Shown here: positions 20,091-30,419 of the stretch, piece by piece | Layout: every line of letters begins with the position of its first letter | Position numbering within the stretch: the first letter of the stretch is position 1 | Assembly (NCBI GenBank): GCA_977006965.1 | Contig: OZ345366.1 | Location: 62,001-126,000, forward strand | DNA: 64,000 nucleotides | Direction of reading: 5' to 3' | Source of the DNA: Phymatolithon calcareum | Taxonomy: Eukaryota > Rhodophyta > Florideophyceae > Hapalidiales | The notes under the pieces: generated by a model | Told to the model about the DNA's origin: nothing | Databases searched by the model: none | Seen by the model: only the letters and a program-made list of their open reading frames with translations | Position numbers and translations under genes: made by a program

Positions 20091-22701
20091 CCCCTTCTCG
20101 CGGACTTTCCCCTTCGATATGCACGACCCCAACTGAAGAAAGAGCAGGAACAAATTGCTTTGTCCCCAATGGCTTTGTCAGAAAATCCGCCTTCATCTTC
20201 GCAGTGGTTACCTTCTCGGTAGTAATAGTTCCGTCCGCAACCTTCTCGCGAATGTGGTGATAACGGATGTCGATGTGCTTACGACGTTTGAAGTCAACTT
20301 CTTCTAGACCATTAGCCCAACGAACTGCGCCACTATTGTCCTCGTAAACAACTGTAGTCTTCTGCGGAATGCCGAGCTCAACCAAAACGCGACGCAACCA
20401 GATGATGATCTTCGTGGCCTCCGACAAGGCCATGTATTCAGCTTCAGTTGAGCTGAGGGTTACGCACTTTTGCAACGTGCTTGAAAAATAGATCATTGCA
20501 TTTCCGTAGAACAACGTAATTCCGGATCGGGACCTTCTTCCGCTTCCGGGTTCTCCTCCCCAGTTCGCATCGACATGAGCTGTGAGCTGATCGGATTTGC
20601 CAGGAGTAAATTCAAGACCAATGTTTCGGCTTCCTTGTAGATACTGAAGCATTTTTAGAATTCCATCTCGGTGCTTGGAGGTTGGTGAGTCAACATGGCG
20701 AGCGAGCACACTGACCGACACGGACAAGTCGGGCCTTGTGTGAGTTGATAGGTACAGCACACTGCCGATAACTTGGCGATATGGGAACACTTCATCGACA
20801 GGCGACCGGTCTCGAGAGCTGTAGTCGATAGAGGTGTCCATGGGAAAGGGTGAAGAGCGAGTATTGTCCATTCCCATTTCAGCAAGAATTCCGGGTTCGC
20901 CAGTGTCTCTTTCTAGCCACGCCAAGAAGTCTTGAAATTTTCTCAAGGATTCGCTCTTCGCACGAATCAAGCTTACTTGTGCAAATCGGGAGTGTTCAAC
21001 CATGAAAGAGATGAAGTAAATGGCTTTCGAAAATGTCTGCGGTCGAAAAGGCCCGCATATATCCATATGTATCACGTGCGGGCGCTCGTTCTTGATAAGC
21101 GTGCCATTGCTTGCCGATTTGGTGTTTTTAGCAGTAGCACATGTCACGCAATCAATAGTGTTCGGCACTATAGAGAGGTCCATTCCGACAACTGACTTCT
21201 TACTCATACTCCGGATGGTCGATTTCGAAATATGACCCATTCTGCGGTGCCAAAGGTCAACACCAAGGTGGTATGGCTCGTGAAGGGAGGGTCTTGCGAG
21301 AGCAGCCCTCACTTCGTCATCAATCCTTTGAACCGCGTAGCCAACAATGTCGTCGTCCTTTTTGCGGTCGCTAATGATGCACATGCCATGCGCAAAAGTA
21401 GTAGTCAAACCAGCCTTATCGAGGCGAGAGCATGAGATCATTGATATTCCAACGTCCGGAACGAACAAAACGTTCTGCAAGCTTAAGCAAGTACCAATGT
21501 CCGGGGTAATCTCACCCTGGTCGAAGTTCCTCATGTATATATCCACAACGCCGGCCATCTTAGCGTCGACTTTTCTGTCATCCTCAAGCTGAATTCTCAC
21601 AGGGTCTATTTTTCGTAGAGATGAGAACATGGTTTCCTTATTGGCGATATGATCACTCGCCCCAGAGTCGATAACGAATTTCCGCATGTCCTGACCTTTG
21701 CTTGTAGTGGTCCGTAGCGAGCGTGTCATCATGACACGCGACGTCGCCAGCTTTCGCGTGTTTGAATTCACAACATCAATGCCATCATCGAAGTACCCAC
21801 ACGGGCTCGAGGCGTGTCCGATAGAGACCCAACTATCGCAGTGTCGATCGGTCGTTTGCAGTGCACGGGCAACTGCAATTCGCGTGCTTGATTGATGGCG
21901 CTTACTATCCTCATTAGCTGAAGTCGTCTTCCCAGTCCATGCGTTGTTCTTCCCGTCGCCGCTGTGACAATACTTCGCGATGTGGCCTTTTTTGTCACAT
22001 TTGAAAAACTTAACATCACGGAACTTATTTCGGCTCCGCCCTGCAATCGCCAATTTTCCCTTTATGGCGAAGGCGTCATCGCCCAGTATCTTCTGTGAGC
22101 GTTGCTCCTCAATGAGACGCGAGGACACGTAATTCCATGTAGCACTCTCGGCGTCCACAGTTTTGATCGCCGCAACTGTGCTCTTCAATGCCTACTGGGC
22201 CATCACAGACACGAGGAGGATTGCAACCTGCATGGACTCATCAACCGCAGATCCCATCGCGGTGAGGCGGTTAAACATACTCTCGAGCTCGGAAAGGTGC
22301 TCACCGATCTCGGATCTTCCGTCGTAGCGCTTGTTCATTAGCGATGTGAGAACAGCAATCTTATTCGACGTTGTGCTCGAGGCATAGCGCTCGCGTAGCT
22401 TGAGCCACATCTCAGAAGGCATCGAGGCCGACTGGATAGCTCGAAGAGGCTTGTCGCCCAGTGCGGTGACAATGACAGCTCGGGCCTTGCGACATTTCAC
22501 CTTGAATGCCGTCAGCTCCTCCATGAGGGCCTCGTCGTCTTCTCCTTCGTCCACGACCGGCGCCACCTCACGACCGGTCACGACGTCTGCAAGCTCTTTT
22601 CCTTCCAAACAGGCCATGACTCTAATTGACCACAGCTGGAAGTCCTCATTGGGCTTGCCTTGAACCTTTGGGAGACGCAGGTCCTCCCGGACGATATCCA
22701 T
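20077..22701 (-). pseudogene. copia gag-pol, deleted and with one in-frame stop
   Basis: One frame from the ATG at 22701. The Gag part (LPKVQGKPNEDFQLWSIRV; 169 codons) ends in TAG at 22192-22194 and continues in the same frame. The CCHC knuckle has lost its first Cys (FFKCDKKGHIAKYC). The protease has FVIDSGASDHIANK. The GAG-pre-integrase zinc site is LWHRRMGHISK...CVTCATAKNTK. Integrase keeps its first Asp (HMDICGPF) up to WLERDTGEP. There (about 20895) it jumps in frame to the last residues of RT (ILAEMGMDNTRSSPFPMD), losing the second Asp and the Glu of integrase and the RT YVDD. RNase H is intact (HVDANWGG, LSSTEAEYMALSEA, VYEDNSGA, KHIDIRYHHIRE). Its stop lies inside the 3' LTR. Confidence 0.9.
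20091..20099 (-). promoter_or_regulatory. polypurine tract
   Basis: GAGAAGGGG on the element strand lies immediately before the 3' LTR, the expected site for plus-strand priming. Confidence 0.8.
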
Positions 22702-22727
22702 GATAACAGTTTTGTTTGTTCGGATAC

Positions 22728-22748
22728 TTCAAGATTCCGGTGCTACCA
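22728..22748 (-). promoter_or_regulatory. putative tRNA primer binding site
   Basis: TGGTAGCACCGGAAT directly follows the 5' LTR on the element strand. It would pair with a tRNA 3' end of sequence ...CGGTGCTACCA. The implied acceptor stem has an A1:U72 pair, as eukaryotic initiator tRNA-Met does, but the tRNA identity is inferred. Confidence 0.5.
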
Positions 22749-23211
22749 TGTAGAAAGTAACCGATGTGTTGAGGTTTTCTTTGTTGAGTGCCGATTTTAT
22801 TGAGACTCAAGCTCTATCCCTTATTTGTACTGTCCTGAGCAAACCTACAAAAGCTCTAGATCCAATCTTCGAGTGTCAGTAGCACCCTGCAGTATACTGA
22901 AAGGGTGAGTAGGCGCTGATAACTCTGTTTCAAACGTGCTACATACGCGTGGGTTACTTCCGCGCAGTAACGAACACAAGTACAATTCAGCAGATGCGCA
23001 ACAGGTGACAAGCGAGCGAACATGAAGTTCGCGCTCCATACATCGGCGCATTTGCACGTCATCCTGTAAGTAGAAGGATACGTTAGCCGCGCGCCGTAAT
23101 ACCGAGTGGACACGCAGCCTGTGTCTCTGTAATCTGAAGACACGATGAGGCTCAAAACGAAACCTTGAGCCTGAAGTTCGCGATAGAACAGAAAAACTTA
23201 TTCCATCAACA
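22749..23211 (-). repeat. copia 5' LTR
   Basis: 463 bp, TG...CA on the minus strand, paired with 19628-20090. It should carry the element's promoter and polyadenylation signals. ORFs inside both LTRs are identical only because the LTRs are. Confidence 0.95.
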
Positions 23212-23270
23212 AGAAGCTACCCTGTTCCGCGAAGAGAGGTTTTGGGAGTTTTTAAAATTAAACATTACGT
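23212..23270 (+). mobile_element. LINE 3'-end fragment (class T3)
   Basis: AGAAGCTACCCTGTT and TTTTGGGAGTTTTTAAAATTAAA correspond to the last bases of the LINE at 9707-10218. It is cut off by the copia 5' LTR on its left. Confidence 0.6.
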
Positions 23271-23925
23271 TTCGAAGATAATTTTTAAGGTTAGTAAGAG
23301 TGTAACGTCGTGCCTTCCATTTTCACATATCCCGCCAGGGCAGCATGCTGTTTTACGAAATATTTACGAATATCTATTTGCTCTGCAGACCAATTAGATG
23401 TATTGTACGGGAGAGCAAAAAAATCACAATTTGGCCTTTATTTGATAGTTGTGAAAATTCGCGGTGCCAGAAAATTGAGTGGCACCATTTTACGTCATTC
23501 AAGTAGGCCGAATCTGCGTTTCCGCTCCATATGATGTTGTTTCGTTTTGGCAACACACTATCATAGTGTATATGATATTTCCGAAAATAGTAATTAGCCG
23601 TAGCTCCCCGTCGCAGATTACTCTTTGCAATCGTACATAAGCAATTCAACCCCACCTCTGTCAAGAATGCATACGGTTACAGTATGGCACTCGCAGAACA
23701 TCGAATTCCGGGTTCCAATGTCAAGGTAGCGAACGCCTTTGCTTCTCAACGCACAATAAAAGTGATCGGCACCATGCGCAGACCATGGTTTCGCGGCCGT
23801 CTGGCATGGAAGGTGATTACGAACTAATCTTCTGGTCAGCGGTGTGAATGCGAAAAAAATGCGTAATTTTTTTTTTCGCCCGAAGAGGTTTGCATTATCC
23901 TGCTAGATCAAGGGATCTCTTTCCC
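23271..23925. other. no recognisable gene
   Basis: Small ORFs (23310-23534, 23374-23664) without supporting features. A poly-T run lies near 23870. Confidence 0.45.
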
Positions 23926-24045
23926 TACAAGACAATCTCCAGACGAGTTTAGCGTAGAGACTATCGCAAGAGCTGCCCAGTTACTCCAAGGTGAGGCTTT
24001 GGGAGCTCTCAAAATAAAATCATCAAATATCCCCTACAAGACATG
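23926..24045 (+). mobile_element. LINE 3'-end fragment (class T3)
   Basis: CAGACGAGTTTAGCGTAGAG and GGGAGCTCTCAAAATAAAAT match the end of the LINE at 48831-50042 nearly base for base, including the terminal CATCAAATATCCC. Confidence 0.75.
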
Positions 24046-24861
24046 TAATATGTGCATCTTCCATTTCTTTCAACAAACAACGCAATCCTGGTTGTCTCTA
24101 GCGTTTTCGCCTGATTTGGTCCATAGAAAAGTTCGTACAAACAATGCATTTTACAAGCGAATTGTCAATCTCGTCCTCCGAGAGGAATTAACCACTTTCG
24201 CTATGACTCTTTCCACAGTTTCATAATTTCTACGTTCCTCAACCTGTCAACTGTCAACTTTTGTGCGGAATTTTTGCGCAGGTGCGAAGTATTTCTTTCC
24301 CCACAACGCGCGTTTCGATATCAAGATCCGTCGGCAGCGTTCCGGTGTGGATCAACTATTCATTCCTTTCAGCCCTTATTACTACTCTAACTAGAAGCTA
24401 TGAAGTTTTGCACAGCGTCATTCCATTTCGATCATGTGCGCTATTGTGCTCTGTCGTTTTGTTTTGCAGAAATAACAAGAATAGGAGGACGAAAGAAATT
24501 TATCCTGTAACGTTGGCATTTGAGATCCTGCACGTTCAGTTCATCACAGCAAGGACAAGGCGATGCTCTTGTCAGAAACTCTGTGCCCCCGGACTTCTCA
24601 CTGTTGTTTGAAGGATGTCATTTTCATCTCGCTGCGAACAATTTTTTTACCGCCAGAGATCCAAAAGAAGTCCAAGGAACATACGAAGGCTGCCAATAAT
24701 ATAGATATCACTTTTTGTACAAGCCCCAGTGTGGTTCCCCAATGTTAACGTCTGGTAGCAAACGTAAACTGCATTTGCAATCGGAAAGCCGGCGCTAGCG
24801 CCAGATTTGAGTTATAAAGAATAACGGGGTGAATAGGGTTGAACAAAACGCCACGCAAGCT
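24046..24861. other. no recognisable gene
   Basis: The plus-strand ORF 24261-24611 (116 codons) has no recognisable motif, and I see no TATA or AATAAA suitably placed. It is left as chance. Confidence 0.4.
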
Positions 24862-24871
24862 CATTTCGTCT

Positions 24872-25025
24872 ATTTTTGTAGACCACCAAACAGTGGAGCA
24901 CCCTCTACAACGCCCTTCATAGGGCAGAATCAAGTCAAATTTTTCTTGCCACTCAATAAGTTGCCCCAAGGTTCAGCAGATGCGTTGGTAACTGTTAAAT
25001 ATAAATCTACTTTCCTCTTCTCCTT
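24872..25025 (+). mobile_element. short retroposon tail, class T4
   Basis: Flanked by an exact 10-bp duplication, CATTTCGTCT, at 24862-24871 and 25026-25035. It contains GTAGACCACC, TTGCCCCAAGGTTCAGCAG, a TTAAATATAAATCTAC motif and a pyrimidine tail, matching the other T4 copies. Confidence 0.85.
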
Positions 25026-25119
25026 CATTTCGTCTTCGCTGACGAAATGCGCGCCCTGATGCGATATAAACATGACACGACTTTGGAATGCAGGGGCTTG
25101 GATAGAATACCAAACATCA

Positions 25120-25267
25120 GAGTACGATATTGATTTGAAGGGGCTCAGCATCATTGCAGAAATGACCAAATGTAATCAGTGACGGATTGTGATCAGTACG
25201 ATAGTACTAATTACAATCGGTCATTTCTGCAAGAAGGCTGAGCCCCTTCAAATCAATTTCATACTCT
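25120..25267. repeat. imperfect inverted repeat, arms about 59 bp
   Basis: 25120-25178 and 25206-25267 are reverse complements at roughly 50 of 59 positions (shared core ATTTGAAGGGGCTCAGC). The 27-nt spacer itself contains CAGTACGATAGTACT, a smaller partial palindrome. It resembles a short fold-back element; no target duplication was identified. Confidence 0.65.
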
Positions 25268-26728
25268 TCCAGACGGCCGCACGCCGTACAGTTGTACGCT
25301 TTCAGCCTGCGCATAAGCTTCCGCGGCTGCCCGTATTCTACGTCAGTTACAATTGGTCTTGTCCTTCTCTGGAGATTGCCCACAACCCGTCAAGACGTCA
25401 TTGTTCTTTTCATCAGCTTTTGTAGAGCTGCAGGCCTACTCAATGTCCCTGCTGGTTCACAATGAGCGTGGAAGATTTTCCCACGCGTCGTCAAGGAGCC
25501 GGGGCAGAGAAATTTGTATTTTGCAGCGAGTCCAAATCAAATATCAATGTTTAGATTTGTGTTGTTGAGTGCTCTGCTTTCAAAAACAGCTATACCACAA
25601 TTGTACAATACCTTTCTAAATAATTCTCTGCCCGAACCAATCGGTCGGTGTGCAGAAACCTTTTTCAATGAGAACTTTTTTGGGCCTCTTCCATTTGTAT
25701 AGTAGAGCGACTCATACGATTCTCAAAAACGAGAGTACATGCTGGGGGCTACAACAGAAGACCAAACATAAGAGTAGAGGTGCCCTACTGTGGGGGATAT
25801 ACATAGATGCTTTGTTTAACAACCTCCCAAATCATCAATTTAAGAAACAGGGCTGATTCTCACTTACTTCCGCGTCTATCACAATCTACTCTCATAGAGT
25901 ATACATATTTCGAAAATTCTCTTCCCGTGAAGACCCGAGTGAATCTTTTGCATTCATATTAAGACTCCTGGTCCATTTCCGCGGATCGTAGTGCTCCTTC
26001 GGGCGCTCTGAGGTCGATCAAAGCACTGGTGGAAAGTATGTCGCAAACGACGATTTCCTCCATAGCGGGGCTCTGTTGAAAATCATTCTTACGTTGTGAC
26101 AAAGTCACTGCTCTTCTACACCGGACTTAAGACCCTCTCGCAAGTCCTCATTCCTAGGAATGGATGGATTGGACTACTAGCAAGCGCGACGAGAGGGCTC
26201 TAGGATGTCACACAGTCTGACTAGGCAGCCGCATGGCACGTAGTACCAATCAATAGAGTACAAATGGAAAGTGTCCCATTCCAAGTAGCGGTCGGAGCAT
26301 CAAATACGAATCCGCCAATGAGGACAACAACTCACAACAACAAGGACGACGGTGCAAGAAAGACGGCGTAAACTGATTCAAGTGTTCAAAAGACATCTAG
26401 AGGGAGGCATGATCAACGAAATTGGTCATCTCCTTTCCTACATAGGCACCTCAGACCCTACAGTGGGTGGCGCCTGAGCAATATTTCTTTCTTTCTTTAT
26501 TGCGGAAAGATTGCTCACACTTATGGTAAGCGTCTAGAGCTGTTTTGCAACAGCATCTCATTGTTCAGAAATTTGAGTACGGCTAGGGGTCTCTCACGGC
26601 ATACCTCTTCTACAGTCTTTTTTTGAGCAATATTTGTCCGTTTACTTGTCAGACTGTAGGGCTGTTAAGAAAAATGTGTACAGTACAAACAACAGAGTCT
26701 CTGTTGCTGTCAACTTGCCGAAAAAAAT
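25268..26728. other. no recognisable gene
   Basis: Unique sequence with short ORFs only. ALLWGIYIDALFNNLPN (about 25780-25830) is faintly reminiscent of a reverse-transcriptase motif B region, but too short to call. Scattered poly-pyrimidine runs lie near 26490 and 26615. Confidence 0.4.
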
Positions 26729-26729
26729 A

Positions 26730-26736
26730 GTATAAA
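26730..26736 (+). promoter_or_regulatory. TATA box of the membrane-protein gene
   Basis: TATAAAG 85 bp before the ATG at 26815, a spacing like the other two gene starts in the window. A 13-codon upstream ORF (ATG at 26755, TGA near 26794) lies between, in the same frame. Confidence 0.55.
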
Positions 26737-26814
26737 GCAGGCAGAATCTGGACCATGGTGCTATCTTATCCGAAAATACCAGCCCTCGTCTCGTGATCGC
26801 ACTCTCTCTCCTAC

Positions 26815-27991
26815 ATGAGCTTTGAAATCAAAACTTTGTACCCGACCGATACGGCTGAGGCCGTCTGTACCGCTCTGCTCACCATTATTGCGCTCAAGTC
26901 ATTCCAATATATTATCAAAGCCTTACTAATATCCGCTGGGTCTGAACTTGTCTCCAGTAGTCAATTTGCGCTCTCTGTTGCCGCGGACCAAGCTTGGAAC
27001 CCTCTTAAGTTCATTTCGTGGTTTCGTGCTTCACCCGACTTCGATGTACCGACCAGCACAGCAAACGAAAAATTCAAAAGAAGAATCCCTTTGCAGCGAG
27101 CCACAATCGCTCTCTTCATTGCCTTGATGGCTCTTTTGGCTGAATGTGCGTTCTTTTATGGAACTCAGAACAGGCGCGTTGAAATTTCGGACAAGTATTT
27201 GAAGAATTCTCTGAATCAAACGAATGAGAACAAAGCTACTAAAATATCTAAAATTACTTGCAAACCTTTTCCGCTTGATACTGGGAGGGCGAATCTAAAC
27301 GGCGTCTTTGCGGCATGCAACAAAGAAAACGGCCAGGTTCCTCTTTTTGGACAAGGAACATCTTTAAGGGCTACCATTACCAAGACGGAGTACTCTATTG
27401 ATGTTAAGATTCAAGGAAATACGAACATCACTTCTACTACCGGGTGGAGATAATCTCGTCGTGGAACTCCGTGGATACATTCAACAGCAACCGAGCACTG
27501 ACGTTTACAACCACTACGAAGGTCTTGGTTGCAAAGTGAACAGGACCAGACAAGTGGACGACCTTATTCTCGAAGACTGCAGCAGTCCCATCGAACCGTT
27601 TCCTATGCTTCAAAAAATCGTTCAGTACATTGGTATTGTACTGAATGAGCCTCCCAGTCGGCTTGGAACTATATCTGGCGATCGTATTTCACCGTCTACT
27701 GGAAATGCAATGGTTGGGTCGATCATGCAGCAGAATTTCACTGCCGTGGTAGTACTTATCATCACCGGTGTGCTTTTTCTTCTCTCAGTAATCTGCTATA
27801 CCCTGGTCACCGATGATACGACTGAGGTTATCGCATGTATTTTGCGTGAGAAAACCGGACAAGACCACAGCATACCTGCGATTGCCATGAGTGAAGGCGA
27901 TGTTCGCATAGTTCGAAGCTTCTCAAGGAGCAATCAAGAATGGCACCTGGGAACATATGTTCCGGAGGGATTTGAGGAGAAACAGGATTGA
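26815..27991 (+). CDS. predicted three-TM membrane protein, one frameshift
   Basis: Two overlapping ORFs form one protein of about 390 residues. 26815-27453 is followed by 27398-27991 in the next frame, with the change near 27440. The N-terminal hydrophobic segment (TALLTIIALKSFQYIIKALL, residues 20-39) is followed by a loop, a second TM (TIALFIALMALLAECAFFYG, about residues 99-118), a Cys-containing region of about 200 residues with Asn glycosylation sites (NQT, NIT), and a third TM (AVVVLIITGVLFLLSVICYT). The tail is about 60 residues. Family not recognised. TATA, start and AATAAA are well placed, so it is a real gene, either recently frameshifted or with a base-call error. Confidence 0.7.
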
Positions 27992-28008
27992 AGCGCAATT
28001 TGACAATT

Positions 28009-28014
28009 AATAAA
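28009..28014 (+). terminator. polyadenylation signal AATAAA
   Basis: AATAAA begins 18 bp after the stop of the membrane-protein gene, within ATTAATAAAAGC. Confidence 0.6.
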
Positions 28015-28914
28015 AGCAATAACTTGATGAAGTAAACAAGAATATGACTGAATTTAAAAGTAGTTGACACGTCTGTATGCACCTCAACTCACTTTTCGCT
28101 TATCCTCCTTCTTCTGCGGTTGTAGAAGTTGACGTAGAACAACTCGACATCCTGACTTCTACAGTAGAATTTAACAGATATGAGTGGTACTTGGTGTTGC
28201 AAAAGCTCAAAGCTGCATAGAATGCAGTCTCCGGAGAGCTTAACATCCATTTCTCTACGCAGCCTAATCTTCAGCCGCCGTCCTTCAAAGTGATGCTCCG
28301 GGTTGAACACCATTTAGGACGCTCACGGTAGCTGGTCATCTCGTTACCTTTTTCATCTCCTTCTGTCTTGTTTCCCAGCTTCCTTGAACATTGCGGCACA
28401 CCACTCAGGGCGGAATCCATGTACTGCGCTTATTCTTAAGTTAGGTTACCCTGTGATGTGGATCTTATTCTAGTGCTATGACCAGTAGCCCTCCTGAAGT
28501 CTCTGAGGGAGAGAAAAGTAGTGGCTCCTTACGTCCCAGTATTGCTGTCTACATCCGCGACGATGTCTTCATCAGTCCAGTCAATAAGCCCCAGGGCTGG
28601 ATGTTGTGAAGAACGAAATGCTGAAAGTGGACTTGGAAAGTAGTGCAGACCTTTTCTTTGTGTCTGGTGTTATATGCGTGGCATACTCATATACTGGTTT
28701 ATTGTGATCACCGGCTCCTCCTCGATATCTAGTTCGGAAGTCGGAGTAGCTGAGGTCAAGAAGAAGAAGATATGCAGATTGTAGCTGAGGACAAGCTGCA
28801 ACGTCTTTGTGACACTTTATTGGGATGTACTGTCGACAATCGCAGAACGCTACAGCAAATTGAAGCCGCGTTTCATCTCTTCCTGCCACTCATCACTCAT
28901 TCAGCTGTACAAGG
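28015..28914. other. no secure gene; possible ORF remnants
   Basis: Minus-strand 28089-28313 (EGRRLKIRLRREMDVKLSGD) and plus-strand 28772-28914 (DKLQRLCDTLLGCTVDNRRT) have protein-like composition but no start, partner copy or family. The second is cut by the T4 insertion that follows, so it may be the end of an older gene. Confidence 0.3.
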
Positions 28915-29075
28915 AGAAGAAGAAGAAAGTAGATTTTCATTTAAAAGTTATGAACGTATCTGCTGACGCTTGGGGAATCTTTTCGAGTCCCAAGAAAATT
29001 TGGCTTGATTTTGTCCTAGGAACGGCTTCGTAGTGGGTGTTCTACAGTTCGGTGGTCAACAAAAACCTACATCTA
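28915..29075 (-). mobile_element. short retroposon tail, class T4
   Basis: Antisense T4 copy: GAAGAAGAAGAAAGTAG, then ATCTGCTGACGCTTGGGG, then CAACAAAAACCTACATC. It is about as long as the copies at 57111 and 57478. I could not define a target duplication. Confidence 0.65.
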
Positions 29076-29845
29076 GTACGCTGAGGGGCCTAGTTATACA
29101 TGGAGCAACCGTGGTTGTTTCATATCTGGCACATATCGTGCTGGCTGTGGAAGCACAGCACTACGGTGTCTTTAACTGGAGAGCCGAGTACCCATGAAAT
29201 TAATCGTAGCCCATGTATCAAGATATGTCAATTTTATTTGAAATTTCCTCTGCGCTGCAGGGGCATGTCACTCTCGCCTTCCGCTTTACTTGTTGCGTCG
29301 TAAATCGCCGGCATCGTGCTTTGCACACATATAGCATCGCGCAAGTACAGTCGACCGTCTGCATTTTGATTCTGATGTGCGTCACAAACCCAATCAAGAT
29401 TCGGACACTCTTGTATCTGTCATAATTTCAATTTTTTAATTTTTTTAGCAACTGTTTACAGTAGTTGTTTATTTGAAAGCCCTCATTAAGGACCTACATC
29501 CCCATCTTAGATTTTCACTTTTATTTTTTATGAGCTTGGCAATCCGAGAAGCTCATTGGACACATTCTGTTATGGCAGTACATAACTGGCTAAGCAGAAA
29601 AAAAGTCCTCGCGCCGTGGAAACTTTTTCTATAAATTCTCAGCAGAGGGTTCCTTCGAAAATCGGGACAGCTCCTTAAACGCGCAGTTTAGGACCACTTC
29701 CTGATCCGTTCTTCGCATTTCGAAAACTATTATAGAAAGCCAAGAATGTAGGTTATCCAAAAATCAAAACAAATCAAAGAAAGGGGATGAAATAAGGAGT
29801 GTAGAGCACTTTTCGTAATTCTGATCTGGAAAAAGAATCGCCTAC
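29076..29845. other. no recognisable gene
   Basis: Only short ORFs. AT-rich from about 29430. Nothing matches elsewhere in the window. Confidence 0.45.
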
Positions 29846-29849
29846 AAAG

Positions 29850-30295
29850 ATGGACAATTATCTCGAAAAGGACTCGATGAATTTCTTATTGCCTCGGTTA
29901 AAAGTTTCGAATGGTCGTAGACTACCCCAGAAATACTGCAAATTTGGTAAGATCGAACGTCTAGGTGGCAAACAAGTTCGCGCCGCGAGACCGAAAGTTT
30001 TTTAAAATCGGCAAAGGAACAGGCGAAAAATATACTAAAATTCACGTTGCGCCCCGACGAGAAGCTGAAACTGTTCGAAGGAAACACAGTAAGCATTTCT
30101 CTGTAATGATTGATTAGAGCCGAATATTGGATACTTTTGCTGACTTCATATTTGAAAATATTTCACTTGTTTCTACACATTTTCTTGAAACTGGATACAG
30201 TCCCGTCGGTGCAAACGACATAATTAAAATTTTCATCCAGTTTATGAGCATTGTTTCGGCCAGTGAGAGCGCTTCAAAGATGAGGAAGTAGGTCC
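29850..30295 (+). pseudogene. unidentified gene remnant
   Basis: Protein-like stretches on the plus strand in changing frames: LSRKGLDEFLIASVKSFEWS, SAKEQAKNILKFTLRPDEKL, and after two stops FADFIFENISLVSTHFLETG followed by NDIIKIFIQFMSIVSASES. The composition (amphipathic, no low complexity) suggests a decayed globular protein. I cannot assign a family. The minus-strand ORFs here are shadows. Confidence 0.3.
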
Positions 30296-30419
30296 TTAAC
30301 ACTCCCAAGACTGTACGGATTCAGCTTTTCATAACTTGCTCATTCTAGTGACTCGTTGTTTTCCATAGTGTCAATTATGACGACACTGTAGAGTAGTATG
30401 GAGTCTTATGCCTTTTCCG

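Larger units (their letters stand above)
19628..23211 (-). mobile_element. non-autonomous Ty1/copia LTR retrotransposon
   Basis: A 3584-bp element transcribed on the minus strand with 463-bp LTRs that differ at only two positions, which indicates recent insertion. Gag and pol occupy one frame. Pol has lost the rest of integrase and almost all of reverse transcriptase by an in-frame deletion, so the element would need enzymes from a full-length relative. The 5 bp on either side (GTCCT; AGAAG) do not match, so no target duplication is visible. Its right flank is a LINE 3' end and its left flank is D2. Confidence 0.95.

Noticed and set aside
20655-20885. Minus-strand ORF overlapping copia pol
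   Set aside because: Out-of-frame shadow of the RNase H region.
28581-28889. Minus-strand 102-codon ORF
   Set aside because: No motif or start context; the opposite strand has the more protein-like stretch (28772-28914), and that too is weak.
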